64,000 bases of DNA, from the NCBI RefSeq assembly GCF_001648895.1, contig NZ_LXUF01000011.1:434001-498000 (forward strand), in the 5' to 3' direction. This stretch comes from Methylovorus sp. MM2. Lineage in GTDB: Bacteria > Pseudomonadota > Gammaproteobacteria > Burkholderiales > Methylophilaceae. Both the position numbers and the translations under genes were made by a program. Positions 54,944-64,000 of the stretch are shown piece by piece. The notes beneath the pieces are model-generated. The model was not told the DNA's origin and made no database searches. It worked only from the letters and a program-made list of their open reading frames with translations. Position 1 is the first letter of the stretch. Each line of letters begins with the position of its first letter.

Positions 54944-55444
54944 TTAACGGCCTCGCTGACGTTTTTTAAACTTATTCTTAATACGAGATTGCTTCAAGGG
55001 AGAGAGGTAATCAACAAAGACCTTACCAATGAGATGATCCATTTCATGCTGGATACAAACGGCCAACAAACCCTCGGCTTCGAGCGTAAAAGGCTTTCCG
55101 TCACGATCCAATGCCTCTATGGTAACTTTTTCAGCGCGGGTTACCATTTCATACACCCCAGGCACAGAAAGACACCCTTCTTCATAGTCCTGTGAGCCGC
55201 AACTGGCACTGACTTTAGGGTTGATAAACACTTGTAGATTGCGTTTATCCTCAGATAAATCCATCACGATAATTTGCTGATGCACATCTACTTGGGTCGC
55301 GGCCAAGCCGATACCTGGCGCATCATACATCGTCTCTGCCATATCATCGATGAGTCGCCGGATACTCGCGTCTACCACTTTTACCGGTTGGGCAACGGTA
55401 TAAAGCCGCGGGTCAGGATAATTTAAGATATTTAAAATTGCCAT
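54944..55444 (-). CDS. def: Peptide deformylase
   Basis: Removes the N-formyl group from nascent proteins. It has 166 residues with all three motifs: [14 protein letters not shown] and QHEMDHLIG (metal ligands Cys and two His). Divergent from the LysM gene. Confidence 0.97.
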   Translation of the reverse strand: MAILNILNYPDPRLYTVAQPVKVVDASIRRLIDDMAETMYDAPGIGLAATQVDVHQQIIVMDLSEDKRNLQVFINPKVSASCGSQDYEEGCLSVPGVYEMVTRAEKVTIEALDRDGKPFTLEAEGLLAVCIQHEMDHLIGKVFVDYLSPLKQSRIKNKFKKRQRGR

Positions 55445-55530
55445 AAAAGCTTGATTGTTTAATGAATTACATGCAAAATTTAATGCAACTTCGCGGATAT
55501 TTTGTCCGCAACTTCATTGGGGTCTTGAAT

Positions 55531-56676
55531 ATGTTTCGGTACATTATAACGCCGCTATTATTTTGTTGCTTCATATCGCATGCGATGGCGGACGATATCT
55601 TGTTGCAAGAAGACCATCCAGATCGCTATGTCGTAGTCAAAGGCGACACATTATGGGCGATTTCCGGCAAATTCCTGAAAGACCCTTGGCAATGGCCAAA
55701 AGTCTGGAAGATGAACAAGGATGAGATCAAGAATCCACACCGCATCTATCCCGGTGATGTCGTTGTACTCGATACCAGCAGTGGCAGTCCGCAATTACGG
55801 TTATTGCATGAAACCGTAACATTATCCCCGGGCGCCATTGAAGAACCGCTTGAAAAACAAGCCATCCCGGTCATTATGCCGAGTACCATTGCCCCATTCC
55901 TGAATCAGCCACTGGTGATTGAGAAAGATGAGCTGACAACTAGTCCAGTCATTCTTGCGGGCCCCGATAATCGTGTTGCGTTTGTAGACGGCAATAAAAT
56001 CTATACCTCTGAGATCGAACAAAGCGAAGGTTACCTATGGCATATATACCGTCCAGGTAAAGTCTTGGTAGATCCTGACTCACGCGAAGCTCTCGGCATC
56101 GAGGCAACCTATTTAGGAGATGCTCGCATCACTAAATATGGTGACCCGACTGTAGGTGAGATCTTTCGCTCAAAAGAAGAGATATTCAAAGACGACAAGC
56201 TTATCAAGATGTCTGACAACTTAATGACCAGCTTCGTGCCCCGAGCGCCAGAAACATTAGTCAAAGGTCGTATCATGACAATCTACGGCGGCCTTGCGGA
56301 AGCGGGCAACAATACGATCGTATCTATTAACAAAGGTAAAAAAGATGGGCTGGAAGAAGGCCATGTATTGAGCATCAACAGAGCTGGTTCATTTGTGAAT
56401 AGAAACCCGAAACAAAAAACGACAGATGAGCGCTTTCCGATGAAAGAGCTACGTTTTACAGATACAGAGCCTACAGAAAAAGCGCCTGGGAAAGAAAAAA
56501 TCAAGGAATCGGGCACGCCAGATAAAACCATTAAAAAAGATCCAACAATGGTGCAATTGCCTAGCGAACGTATTGGTCTACTGATGATTTTCCGTACGTT
56601 TGACCGCGTCTCTTACGGACTGATTATGCAGGCTACACAACCTATCAATGTTCTGGATATCACCCAAACGCCTTAA
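55531..56676 (+). CDS. LysM domain exported protein
   Basis: It has 381 residues from the ATG at 55531, which begins a signal peptide (MFRYIITPLLFCCFISHAMA); ATGs at 55462 and 55471 add a non-homologous stretch. LysM domain right after cleavage (YVVVKGDTLWAISGKFL), binding peptidoglycan. The C-terminal two thirds have no catalytic domain that I recognise and include a Lys/Glu/Pro-rich stretch near residue 315. It is regularly found ahead of dprA in betaproteobacteria. Confidence 0.9.
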   Translation: MFRYIITPLLFCCFISHAMADDILLQEDHPDRYVVVKGDTLWAISGKFLKDPWQWPKVWKMNKDEIKNPHRIYPGDVVVLDTSSGSPQLRLLHETVTLSPGAIEEPLEKQAIPVIMPSTIAPFLNQPLVIEKDELTTSPVILAGPDNRVAFVDGNKIYTSEIEQSEGYLWHIYRPGKVLVDPDSREALGIEATYLGDARITKYGDPTVGEIFRSKEEIFKDDKLIKMSDNLMTSFVPRAPETLVKGRIMTIYGGLAEAGNNTIVSINKGKKDGLEEGHVLSINRAGSFVNRNPKQKTTDERFPMKELRFTDTEPTEKAPGKEKIKESGTPDKTIKKDPTMVQLPSERIGLLMIFRTFDRVSYGLIMQATQPINVLDITQTP

Positions 56677-56681
56677 TATTG

Positions 56682-57788
56682 ATGTCATCAACAACAGATG
56701 CCCAGCGCACTGAGAGCGCTCTTTGGATTAGCCTTGGGCTAATTCATGGCCTTGGCGGGCAAGGCATCTGCCAGTTACTAAAAGCATTCGGCTCACCAGA
56801 GCATATCTACGCAGCTCCTGTAAACGAGGTACGCAAGATTGTATCCGACGCTGTCGCTCAAGCAATCGCTAAGGGGCCGGATATTGATAGTGCAAACCCC
56901 ACACTTGAATGGTTGGAACAAGAACATAACCATCTCATCACATTAGCCGATGCTGAATACCCTCAGCTTCTACTCGAAATTCCTGATCCACCCCCATTAA
57001 TTTACGCAAAAGGTCAGCTAGAGAGACTCAAACAACCTTGTCTAGCGATTGTCGGTAGCCGTAACTCCACAACACAAGGTGAAAAGAATGCGGAAGATTT
57101 TGCCCATGCCTTAAGTCAACATGGGCTTTGCATCGTCAGCGGTATGGCATTAGGCATAGATGGCGCAGCGCACCGTGGGGCACTAAAAGCGAATGGTTCG
57201 ACCATTGCCGTTGTGGGTACTGGCCTTGATATCGTCTATCCAGCAAAACACCGCGATCTGGCGCATCAAATTGTGGAACGCGGGTTGATTATTTCTGAGT
57301 TTCCATTGGGCACACCCTCACGTGCGCAGAACTTCCCCCGGCGTAATCGATTGATTAGCGGTTTAAGCTTGGGTTGCCTTGTCGTTGAGGCCAATACAAA
57401 AAGTGGATCACTCATCACCGCGCGTTTGGCTACTGAGCAAGGTCGGGAAGTCTTCGCAATTCCCGGGTCTATTCATTCACCCGTAGCAAAAGGTTGCCAC
57501 GAACTCATCAAACAGGGTGCAAAACTGGTAGATGATATTAGCGACATCATCAGCGAATTAGGCGACCAGCTATCTCCCCTATCAAGACAACATTCAATGG
57601 TTACTAAGGCCTTGGAAACAACGGCTGACCCGCTACTGGAATGCATGGGATTTGACCCAATCAGCATGGAGTCACTTGTTGAAGAAAGTGGCTTGACGAG
57701 CGACAACCTTTCAGCCATGCTATTAGTACTGGAGCTAGAAAACAAAGTGGCTTCTCTTCCGGGAGGCCGCTACCAGCGAATTGCCTGA
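56682..57788 (+). CDS. dprA: DNA-processing protein DprA
   Basis: It loads RecA onto incoming single-stranded DNA during natural transformation. It has 368 residues from the ATG at 56682 (a TTG directly before it is also in frame). SAM-like N-terminal region, then the Rossmann-like core with IVGSRNSTTQGEKNAEDF, VSGMALGIDGAAHRGAL and GSLITARLATEQGREVFAIPG (core piece: GSLITARLA), and a winged-helix C-terminal domain (about 300-365). Confidence 0.96.
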   Translation: MSSTTDAQRTESALWISLGLIHGLGGQGICQLLKAFGSPEHIYAAPVNEVRKIVSDAVAQAIAKGPDIDSANPTLEWLEQEHNHLITLADAEYPQLLLEIPDPPPLIYAKGQLERLKQPCLAIVGSRNSTTQGEKNAEDFAHALSQHGLCIVSGMALGIDGAAHRGALKANGSTIAVVGTGLDIVYPAKHRDLAHQIVERGLIISEFPLGTPSRAQNFPRRNRLISGLSLGCLVVEANTKSGSLITARLATEQGREVFAIPGSIHSPVAKGCHELIKQGAKLVDDISDIISELGDQLSPLSRQHSMVTKALETTADPLLECMGFDPISMESLVEESGLTSDNLSAMLLVLELENKVASLPGGRYQRIA

Positions 57789-57902
57789 TTCAGTTCTCAG
57801 GCTAACTATAGGGTGCTGCTAAGAATTAAGATTGAAGGCGCGATATAGTCACCCAGATCGCTAGTTCGTTTTAATTTTTGATAGACCCAGATTAGGGGAA
57901 AT

Positions 57903-58361
57903 ATGTTCGAAGTCTTGGTGTATATGTTTGAAAATTACTTTGAAGCTAACATCCGTCCCGACCAACAAACTCTCGAAAAAGAATTATTTGCAGCAGGTTT
58001 TGATCAAGAAGACATTAACGGTGCTTTTAACTGGTTTAGTGCACTTGAAGAAATGACCAATCAGGCTGATGAATCCATCAGCGATCTCAGCACCAGCCTC
58101 AGAATATTCACTGAAGCTGAAACTAAAAAAATCAGCGGCGAAAGTATCAGTTTCATCATGTTCTTGGAGCAAGCACATGTGCTTAATTCCGTTCAACGTG
58201 AACTGATCGTTGACCGCGCAATGGCATTGCCACAAGCAGAAATCAGTATCGAAGAAATACGCTGGATCGTACTGATGGCTTTATGGAATCAAGACAAGGC
58301 CAAAGATTACCTATTCGTTGAAGATGCAATGTTTAGCGATAGCAAACCAACATTGCATTAA
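57903..58361 (+). CDS. smg: DUF494 (Smg) family protein
   Basis: It has 152 residues of the Smg/DUF494 family: MFEVLVYMFENYFEA at the start, acidic helical body. Role not established; in E. coli and many others it follows dprA. A good ribosome site (AGGGGA) precedes the ATG. It converges with metF with only 10 bp between, and no terminator is visible. Confidence 0.93.
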   Translation: MFEVLVYMFENYFEANIRPDQQTLEKELFAAGFDQEDINGAFNWFSALEEMTNQADESISDLSTSLRIFTEAETKKISGESISFIMFLEQAHVLNSVQRELIVDRAMALPQAEISIEEIRWIVLMALWNQDKAKDYLFVEDAMFSDSKPTLH

Positions 58362-58371
58362 CAAACGTAAT

Positions 58372-59211
58372 CTAATCGCCTTGTAGATTCAAATGGCTGG
58401 CGATGGTGCTAATAATACCGGCTTGATTCAACGTATAGAAATGCAAGCCGGGCGCACCTCCAGCCAGTAGTTTTTGGCAAAGCTCAGTCACCACATCGAG
58501 TCCGAAAGCTCGGAGTGAAGCTAAGTCATCCCCATAATCCTGCAATCTCAAACGTAACCAACGCGGTATATCTGCGCCACATACATCCGAAAAACGCGCT
58601 AGCTGTGTGATGTTATATATCGGCATTACACCAGGCACGATAGGCACATTAATTCCAGCACTTTGGCATTGATCCATAAACCTGAAATAAGCATCAGGAT
58701 TATAAAAATACTGGGTAATAGCCGTATTTGCACCAGCATCTATCTTGTTTTTAAAATGCATCAAGTCAGCACTAGGTGAACGCGCCTCAGGATGAAACTC
58801 AGGGTATGCGGCCACTTCAATGTGGAACCAATCACCTGTCGTCTGGCGAATGAAACTTACCAATTCATTCGCATAATGAAAATCACCGGCACTCACCTCT
58901 CCTGAAGGCAAATCGCCGCGTAGCACGACTAGACGGTTGATACCTTTATTACGATAAGTCTCAAGCAACCCTTGAATTTCTTCACCGCTTGATGACACCC
59001 CAGAGATATGGGGTGCGGCTTCGTGACCTTCCGACTGGATCTCAAGCACAGTTTCCAAGGTGCGGTCGCGTGTTGAACCACCGGCACCAAACGTAACAGA
59101 GAAAAACTTGGGGTTTAGCAAAGCAAGTTGCTTACGCGTTTCGCGCAACTTGGCTAGCCCCTCCGCCGTTTTAGGCGGGAAAAACTCAAAACTGATCATA
59201 GGTGCAGTCAT
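58372..59211 (-). CDS. metF: Methylenetetrahydrofolate reductase MetF
   Basis: FAD-dependent reduction of 5,10-methylene-THF to 5-methyl-THF, which supplies the methyl group for methionine. It has 279 residues, TIM-barrel: SFEFFPPKTAEG, SVTFGAGGSTRD, VLRGDLP and AYPEFHPEA are landmarks. It is the last gene of a same-strand series with ahcY; it is probably also under the SAH riboswitch through read-through. Confidence 0.96.
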   Translation of the reverse strand: MTAPMISFEFFPPKTAEGLAKLRETRKQLALLNPKFFSVTFGAGGSTRDRTLETVLEIQSEGHEAAPHISGVSSSGEEIQGLLETYRNKGINRLVVLRGDLPSGEVSAGDFHYANELVSFIRQTTGDWFHIEVAAYPEFHPEARSPSADLMHFKNKIDAGANTAITQYFYNPDAYFRFMDQCQSAGINVPIVPGVMPIYNITQLARFSDVCGADIPRWLRLRLQDYGDDLASLRAFGLDVVTELCQKLLAGGAPGLHFYTLNQAGIISTIASHLNLQGD

Positions 59212-59231
59212 TTCAATAATTAACGGAAGGA

Positions 59232-59579
59232 TTAATCCTTATCCGATAAGATCAATGCAGATAACAACCATGAAATGATGCTATAAAGAATAGCGCCAAT
59301 AATGCCAGCCATCACGCCTTGCACCTCGAAACCATCCAGAAAATGCCCGACTGCAAAAAAGAGCAGTCCATTGATCACAAAGATGAACAATCCTAATGTC
59401 AGAATCGTCACCGGCAAGGTCAATATCACCAATACTGGCCGCACCAGCATATTAACCAATCCGATCACAGCAGCAGCAATCAAGGCGCTACCTAAACCTG
59501 CCACATGGATGGATGGCAGCAAATAGGCAACCGCCACTAAGGCAAGTGCATTCAATATCCATACAATCAACAATTTCAT
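59232..59579 (-). CDS. Phage holin family (DUF360-like) small membrane protein
   Basis: It has 115 residues from the ATG at 59579 preceded by AGGAGG (a longer frame starting at 59627 lacks one). Four hydrophobic helices with the pattern VNMLVRPVLVILTLPVTILTLG (cited as VRPVLVILTLPVTILTLG) of the mycobacterial/proteobacterial phage-holin-4 family; despite the name these are chromosomal proteins. Between ahcY and metF, as in many betaproteobacteria. Function unknown. Confidence 0.9.
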   Translation of the reverse strand: MKLLIVWILNALALVAVAYLLPSIHVAGLGSALIAAAVIGLVNMLVRPVLVILTLPVTILTLGLFIFVINGLLFFAVGHFLDGFEVQGVMAGIIGAILYSIISWLLSALILSDKD

Positions 59580-59632
59580 GGTGTTACCTCCTATTTTTAG
59601 CCGGATATGCTTCACCCGGCAAAACAAGCTAG

Positions 59633-61042
59633 TTAATAACGATAATGTTCTGGCTTATAAGGGCCTTGTTGAGGCACGCCAATATAGTCGGCTTGCTGCT
59701 CTGTTAATATCGTCAACTGCGCATTGAGCTTCTTCAATTGCAATATTGCGACTTTCTCATCCAGATGCTTAGGTAAAGTATATACGCCAACTGGATAATT
59801 CGCGGTGTTGGTAAATAGCTCGATCTGCGCAATCGTCTGATTCGCAAATGATGAACTCATCACATAGCTTGGATGACCAGTGCCGCAACCAAGATTCACT
59901 AAACGACCTTTGGCAAGCAGGATGATCTTTTTACCATCAGGGAAAATCACGTGATCGACTTGTGGCTTGATCTCATCCCATTCGTATTTCTCTAAAGAGG
60001 CTACGTCGATCTCGTTATCGAAGTGCCCGATATTACATACGATGGCTTGGTTCTTCATTTTTGCCATATGGTCATGGGTAATCACATGATAGTTACCTGT
60101 AGCGGTCACAAAGATATCAGCATGCTCTGCTGCGTAATCCATCGTCACGACACGGTAGCCTTCCATTGCAGCCTGCAATGCACAAATAGGGTCAATCTCG
60201 GTCACCCATACTTGGGCTGATAGCGCACGCAAAGCTTGCGCTGAGCCTTTGCCCACATCGCCATACCCAGCAACCACTGCGACCTTACCTGCCACCATGA
60301 CGTCAGTCGCGCGCTTGATACCGTCCACCAAAGACTCACGGCAACCGTACAGGTTATCGAATTTGGATTTAGTCACAGAGTCATTCACGTTGATCGCGGG
60401 GAAAGCAAGCTTGCCGTCTTTATGCATTTGATAAAGACGATGCACACCAGTCGTTGTTTCTTCAGTCACGCCAATAATCTTAGGTAAGCGTGTGGAATAC
60501 CAAGTCGGATCGATCGCCAATTTGGCTTTGATCGCATTGAATAGACAGATTTCTTCTTCACTACCTGGATTTGCCAACAATGAAGCATCTTGTTCTGCGC
60601 GGGTGCCAAGATGCAGTAGCAATGTAGCATCGCCACCGTCATCTAGAATCATGTTTGAATAGCCATTATCTGGCCATTCAAAAATGCGGTGTGTGTAATC
60701 CCAATACTCCTCAAGGGATTCACCCTTGACTGCAAATACGGCAATGCCTTCAGCGGCGATCGCCGCAGCGGCATGATCTTGTGTGGAATAAATGTTACAT
60801 GAAGCCCAACGAACCTCAGCGCCTAAATCTTTAAGCGTTTCGATCAACACGGCTGTTTGGATCGTCATATGCAACGAGCCGGTGATGCGTGCGCCTTTTA
60901 ATGGTTTACTTTGTGCGTATTCTTCACGAATCGCCATCAAGCCAGGCATTTCCGTCTCGGCGATAGCGATTTCTTTGCGGCCCCATGCAGCAAGGCTCAA
61001 ATCGGCAATAACATAATCTTTGATGTCAGCCACAGTATTCAT
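59633..61042 (-). CDS. ahcY: Adenosylhomocysteinase (SAH hydrolase)
   Basis: NAD-dependent reversible cleavage of S-adenosylhomocysteine to adenosine and homocysteine. It has 469 residues with the insertion typical of proteobacterial forms. Landmarks: [28 protein letters not shown] (catalytic Lys), NAD-binding [15 protein letters not shown] and the C-terminal PYKPEHYRY. It is preceded by an SAH riboswitch, which turns the gene on when its substrate accumulates. Confidence 0.98.
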   Translation of the reverse strand: MNTVADIKDYVIADLSLAAWGRKEIAIAETEMPGLMAIREEYAQSKPLKGARITGSLHMTIQTAVLIETLKDLGAEVRWASCNIYSTQDHAAAAIAAEGIAVFAVKGESLEEYWDYTHRIFEWPDNGYSNMILDDGGDATLLLHLGTRAEQDASLLANPGSEEEICLFNAIKAKLAIDPTWYSTRLPKIIGVTEETTTGVHRLYQMHKDGKLAFPAINVNDSVTKSKFDNLYGCRESLVDGIKRATDVMVAGKVAVVAGYGDVGKGSAQALRALSAQVWVTEIDPICALQAAMEGYRVVTMDYAAEHADIFVTATGNYHVITHDHMAKMKNQAIVCNIGHFDNEIDVASLEKYEWDEIKPQVDHVIFPDGKKIILLAKGRLVNLGCGTGHPSYVMSSSFANQTIAQIELFTNTANYPVGVYTLPKHLDEKVAILQLKKLNAQLTILTEQQADYIGVPQQGPYKPEHYRY

Positions 61043-61149
61043 TCTGTATTCCTTTGAATAATATGGCCGGTAGGGGAAACTAGAGATAGCAGCGGCTGCT
61101 TGTAGATGCCAGCGGGCGCTTGCTCACCATATCCCGTGACCGGCACGGT

Positions 61150-61222
61150 TGTAAGGTGAACGCCGTTTGAAACGCTGTTCCGAGCCTGGGAGTGTAGCTT
61201 AACCTCTCGCAGCGCTCCTCGG
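61150..61222 (-). ncRNA. SAH riboswitch controlling ahcY
   Basis: The minus strand reads CCGAGGAGCGCTGCGAGAGG (61203-61222), then GGCTCGG that pairs back with CCGAGG, then AACAGCG and finally CGGCGTTCACC (61155-61165). This reproduces the conserved GAGGAGCGCUGC core, closing stem and 3' pseudoknot strand of the S-adenosylhomocysteine riboswitch. About 110-120 nt separate it from the ahcY ATG; that stretch contains further G+C-rich stems, possibly the expression platform. Confidence 0.93.
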
Positions 61223-61232
61223 AATAGGCAAG

Positions 61233-61260
61233 ATTATAAAGTAAGTTTCCATTTGGAAAC
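61233..61260 (-). promoter_or_regulatory. ahcY promoter with overlapping inverted repeat
   Basis: On the minus strand a perfect TATAAT (61233-61238) lies about 10 bp before the riboswitch. The -35 is poor (TGTTTC region). A perfect inverted repeat GTTTCC-N4-GGAAAC (61245-61260) fills the spacer and reaches the -35, an operator-like position. Confidence 0.55.
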
Positions 61261-61265
61261 AGAGT

Positions 61266-62453
61266 TTACTTACTCCAAATATCGTTAATATCGTTAATGC
61301 CCCATAACACAGGGTCTTCATGACCGACGATCTTATCTTGTGAGAACTTCGACAGATCGATGATTTCAACTGGAATACGTGCCTTGACTCTGGTAGAAAA
61401 GAACACTTTAACAATAGGGCTAAGTAAGGATTTTGGGCTTTGATCTATTACCACAGCGAGCCTGCCTGACTTCATCATCACCATGGAGCCTACCGGATAA
61501 ATGCCCATACTCTTAATGAATGCCTTAAATACAGCATCGTCAAAATGGGTACCGCTCCATTGCGCCATACGCTGCAACGATACACCAGGTTCCCAGCCCG
61601 CCTTGTAAGGTCGATTCGACGTGATGGCATCATAAACGTCACAGATCGCGCCCATCTTGGCAAAAAGACTGATTTGGTCGCCCTTCAGTTTCTTAGGGTA
61701 TCCGGTACCATCCATTTTCTCATGGTGGTGTAAACAAACATCAAGCGCAACGTCGCCGACCCCTGTAGATGAAAGTAATATCTCATGCCCGGCTGCTGGA
61801 TGGCCTCGCACCACATCAAACTCATTGTCTGTGAGTTTTCCCGGCTTATTCAGTACCTCCAGAGGGATCGCCATTTTGCCTACATCATGCAATAGGCCTG
61901 CCAAACCAGCCTGACGCGTATCTTCGGCTGACAGCTTAAGCTCTTTTGCCAATGCAACCATCAAGGCACAGACTGCGACTGAGTGCATGTAGGTGTAATC
62001 ATCTTTACGCTTCAATCGCACCAAGCTGATGAGCGCATTCTCATTACGAAATACCGAAGCCGCGATCTCTTCAACCAATGGCATGGCATCTTCGGCATTC
62101 AACGCTTTACCCATGCGGACTTCAGTGAACATGGACGTCACAGCTCTTTCTGAAGCCTTGAGCAGCTTGGCAGCTTGCGCGCGTTCTTGATCTATCGGGA
62201 CACGCGGTACAGCGGGTGGAGGAGGAGTATTAACTGCAGGAGATGATTCAACAGCTTGGGTAACTTCAACATCCAGACCTTTGGCTGTATCAATCACAAG
62301 CTCTTCGACCTTGGAGGCCAATAGCTGTTTCAACAGCGCTTCATCTTCAAGCTTGAATGATTTACGCCAAAATGGATGGTCTATCCAGGAGCTTGATAAC
62401 TCCTGAATAAACATACCGAGTCTAACCTGATGAACAGAAATACGCTTTAACAT
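61266..62453 (-). CDS. HD-GYP domain phosphodiesterase with DUF3391
   Basis: Probable cyclic-di-GMP phosphodiesterase. It has 395 residues: N-terminal DUF3391 (about 1-120, with a Pro-rich linker near 75-85), HD-GYP domain (about 140-320) with HDVGK, the HPAAGHEIL helix and the full signature HHEKMDGTGYP. The metal-binding set looks complete, so activity is likely. It lies between metK and ahcY, on their strand. Confidence 0.93.
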   Translation of the reverse strand: MLKRISVHQVRLGMFIQELSSSWIDHPFWRKSFKLEDEALLKQLLASKVEELVIDTAKGLDVEVTQAVESSPAVNTPPPPAVPRVPIDQERAQAAKLLKASERAVTSMFTEVRMGKALNAEDAMPLVEEIAASVFRNENALISLVRLKRKDDYTYMHSVAVCALMVALAKELKLSAEDTRQAGLAGLLHDVGKMAIPLEVLNKPGKLTDNEFDVVRGHPAAGHEILLSSTGVGDVALDVCLHHHEKMDGTGYPKKLKGDQISLFAKMGAICDVYDAITSNRPYKAGWEPGVSLQRMAQWSGTHFDDAVFKAFIKSMGIYPVGSMVMMKSGRLAVVIDQSPKSLLSPIVKVFFSTRVKARIPVEIIDLSKFSQDKIVGHEDPVLWGINDINDIWSK

Positions 62454-62496
62454 ATTGCCTGTAGCTATGCTGGTAACTCACCAGCGAGAATGACAT

Positions 62497-63654
62497 CTAA
62501 ATAGCGTCTTTTAAAGCTACGGCTTTATCGGTTGCTTCCCAAGTGAATTCTGGTTCATCTCGTCCGAAATGTCCATAGGCCGCCGTTTTTGTGTAGATCG
62601 GACGCAACAGATCAAGCATTTTCACGATACCTTTAGGACGTAGATCAAAATGATCCAATACCAATTGGGTAAGCACTTCGTTTGAAACCTTGCCCGTACC
62701 GTATGTTTCGACCATCACGCTGGTTGGACGAGCCACGCCAATCGCATAAGAGACTTGTACCAAGCAACGTGAAGCCAAACCAGCAGCTACAATATTTTTA
62801 GCAACATAGCGTCCAGCATAAGCGGCGGAGCGATCCACCTTGGAGGGATCCTTACCAGAGAATGCACCACCACCATGTGGCGCTGCGCCGCCATAGGTAT
62901 CGACAATAATCTTACGGCCAGTCAGGCCACAATCACCTTGAGGACCACCGATCACGAAACGACCAGTAGGATTCACCAGATACTTGATGTCTCCTTTGAT
63001 CAGTTCTTTAGGCAATATCGGTTTGATGATCTCTTCAATCACAGCCTCACGAATCGCTTCAAGACTCATTTCAGGTGCATGCTGTGTCGAGATTAAGACC
63101 GTATCAATCGCACTTGGCTTGCCATCCACATACTTGATCGTTACCTGGCTTTTTGCATCCGGGCGCAACCAAGGCAAACGACCATCTTTACGCAACTGGG
63201 ATTGACGCTCCATCAAACGATGTGACATCCAGATTGGCAAAGGCATCAATTGCGGTGTTTCATCACATGCATAGCCAAACATCAGACCCTGGTCACCCGC
63301 ACCCTGATCCAAAGGATCATCATCCGCGTTATCTACACCTTGCGCGATATCAGGTGATTGTTTGTCATACGCAACTAAAACAGCACAACCCTTGTAATCG
63401 ATACCATACTCAGTATTGTCATAGCCGATGCGCTTGATTGTGTCACGCGCCACTTTGATGTAATCGACGTTAGCTGTTGTAGTAATCTCGCCTGCTAATA
63501 CCACTAGCCCTGTATTTGCCAGCGTCTCCGCAGCAACACGTGCAGTAGGATCTTGCTCAAGGATGGCATCTAGGATGCTATCTGAAACTTGGTCAGCGAG
63601 TTTATCGGGGTGGCCTTCTGAAACAGATTCAGAGGTAAATAGATACTCATTCAT
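62497..63654 (-). CDS. metK: S-adenosylmethionine synthetase
   Basis: Makes SAM from methionine and ATP. It has 385 residues from the ATG at 63654 ([20 protein letters not shown]), the family's normal start; the open frame continues 309 bp upstream but that part runs antisense to lpxL and has no homology. Landmarks: [17 protein letters not shown] and [19 protein letters not shown]. Divergent from the acyltransferase. Confidence 0.98.
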   Translation of the reverse strand: MNEYLFTSESVSEGHPDKLADQVSDSILDAILEQDPTARVAAETLANTGLVVLAGEITTTANVDYIKVARDTIKRIGYDNTEYGIDYKGCAVLVAYDKQSPDIAQGVDNADDDPLDQGAGDQGLMFGYACDETPQLMPLPIWMSHRLMERQSQLRKDGRLPWLRPDAKSQVTIKYVDGKPSAIDTVLISTQHAPEMSLEAIREAVIEEIIKPILPKELIKGDIKYLVNPTGRFVIGGPQGDCGLTGRKIIVDTYGGAAPHGGGAFSGKDPSKVDRSAAYAGRYVAKNIVAAGLASRCLVQVSYAIGVARPTSVMVETYGTGKVSNEVLTQLVLDHFDLRPKGIVKMLDLLRPIYTKTAAYGHFGRDEPEFTWEATDKAVALKDAI

Positions 63655-63727
63655 GAAGTTTAGTAATCGATAAATTAATGAAAAGATTGCTAGAATAACA
63701 AATCTACAAGCTTTCAAAAAGTAATTC

Positions 63728-64000
63728 ATGCTCAAGGTGTTTTTTCTTAGTCTTGCCCGCCTACCACTTCCCTTAATACATGTAATGGGCATCCTAATCG
63801 GATGGCTAATGTACTTAAGTGACAATAAGTTCGCGCGGCGTATACGCAAGAACCTTCTCACCGTACGCATAAGCAACTCTGAAAAAGAATATAAGAAGCT
63901 AATTCGCCAAAATGTTCGCGAGACAGGCAAAGCCATACTCGAGACGTTTGCGATCTGGTTCAAATCAGAAGCTTCAGTGCTTAAATGGATAAAGGCGTGT
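63728..64000 (+). CDS. Lysophospholipid/lauroyl acyltransferase (LpxL/HtrB-like), cut by the window
   Basis: First 91 codons only. [20 protein letters not shown] followed by a second hydrophobic segment and the charged [13 protein letters not shown] stretch match the N terminus of the lipid A late-acyltransferase family (LpxL/LpxM); the catalytic HxxxxD motif is beyond the edge. Divergent from metK, as in many beta- and gammaproteobacteria. Confidence 0.82.
   Translation, partial: MLKVFFLSLARLPLPLIHVMGILIGWLMYLSDNKFARRIRKNLLTVRISNSEKEYKKLIRQNVRETGKAILETFAIWFKSEASVLKWIKAC

Noticed and set aside
59232-59579. Phage holin annotation as evidence of a prophage
   Set aside because: The family name is historical; there are no other phage genes and the position between ahcY and metF is a usual chromosomal one.
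63655-63963. N-terminal extension of metK
   Set aside because: The conserved start [10 protein letters not shown] is at 63654; the extension would be antisense to the lpxL-type gene and has no homology.
1-64000. CRISPR arrays, transposases, tRNA or rRNA genes
   Set aside because: Looked for in both strands by eye; no regularly spaced repeats, DDE transposase motifs, cloverleaf sequences or rRNA signatures were found.

Overview
This 64 kb window is a gene-dense stretch of a Gram-negative chromosome, most likely from a betaproteobacterium and plausibly a methylotroph of the Methylophilaceae. That placement is inferred from gene order and content: pilS-pilR beside ampD; rsmB-DUF4390-ntrY-ntrX; def-fmt divergent from lysM-dprA-smg; kdsD-kdsC-lptCAB-rpoN-hpf-hprK-rapZ-PTS; a complete methyl-cycle block (metK, ahcY, metF) with an SAH riboswitch; and a textbook azurin. 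No rRNA, tRNA, CRISPR array or transposase gene was seen.

Layout. 1-9.5 kb: pepA (cut by the left edge) divergent from lptFG; an ECF-type sigma factor with DUF3619 and DUF3106 partners; PP0621-pilS-pilR; a Na/Ca exchanger; ampD. 9.6-20 kb: an RND efflux pair, an EamA exporter, azurin behind a promoter with a Fur-like box, a DAACS symporter, an RsmB-like methyltransferase and two tandem DUF3108 proteins. 20-30.5 kb: purM divergent from an AI-2E family transporter and hda; an unfamiliar zinc-ribbon/PD-(D/E)xK nuclease-like gene; orphan soxYZ downstream of a BepA-like M48 protease; moaC; a LexA-family repressor with an SOS-like box inside its promoter; thiO and a KefB-type antiporter.

30.6-44.3 kb is a long same-strand series: KDO synthesis and LPS export (kdsD, kdsC, lptC, lptA, lptB), rpoN, hpf, the regulatory PTS (hprK, rapZ, EIIA-Man-like, HPr, EI; ptsN is missing from its usual place), then DUF4870, prlC, a DUF4124-glutaredoxin protein and xthA.

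44.4-46.4 kb is the accessory island: three same-strand cassettes separated by two clear attC sites and followed by the left half of a third, with no integrase in view. It is an integron-type cassette cluster. The first two cassettes each encode a small protein with an RNxxxH (HEPN-type) motif; the third encodes a lipoprotein. A serine carboxypeptidase (S10) without a signal peptide lies next to it on the other strand.

47.7-64 kb: ntrX-ntrY (NtrX with a degenerate ATPase site), DUF4390, rsmB, htpX, fmt, def; divergently lysM, dprA, smg; then the methyl-cycle genes in transcription order metK, HD-GYP, [SAH riboswitch] ahcY, small membrane protein, metF. The right edge cuts an lpxL-type acyltransferase.

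The points most worth following up are the HEPN cassette cluster, the two bEBP-like regulators (PilR, NtrX) that lack the sigma-54 contact loop although rpoN is present, the Fur-like box on azurin, the LexA-type autoregulatory promoter, and the nuclease-like gene at 23.0 kb.
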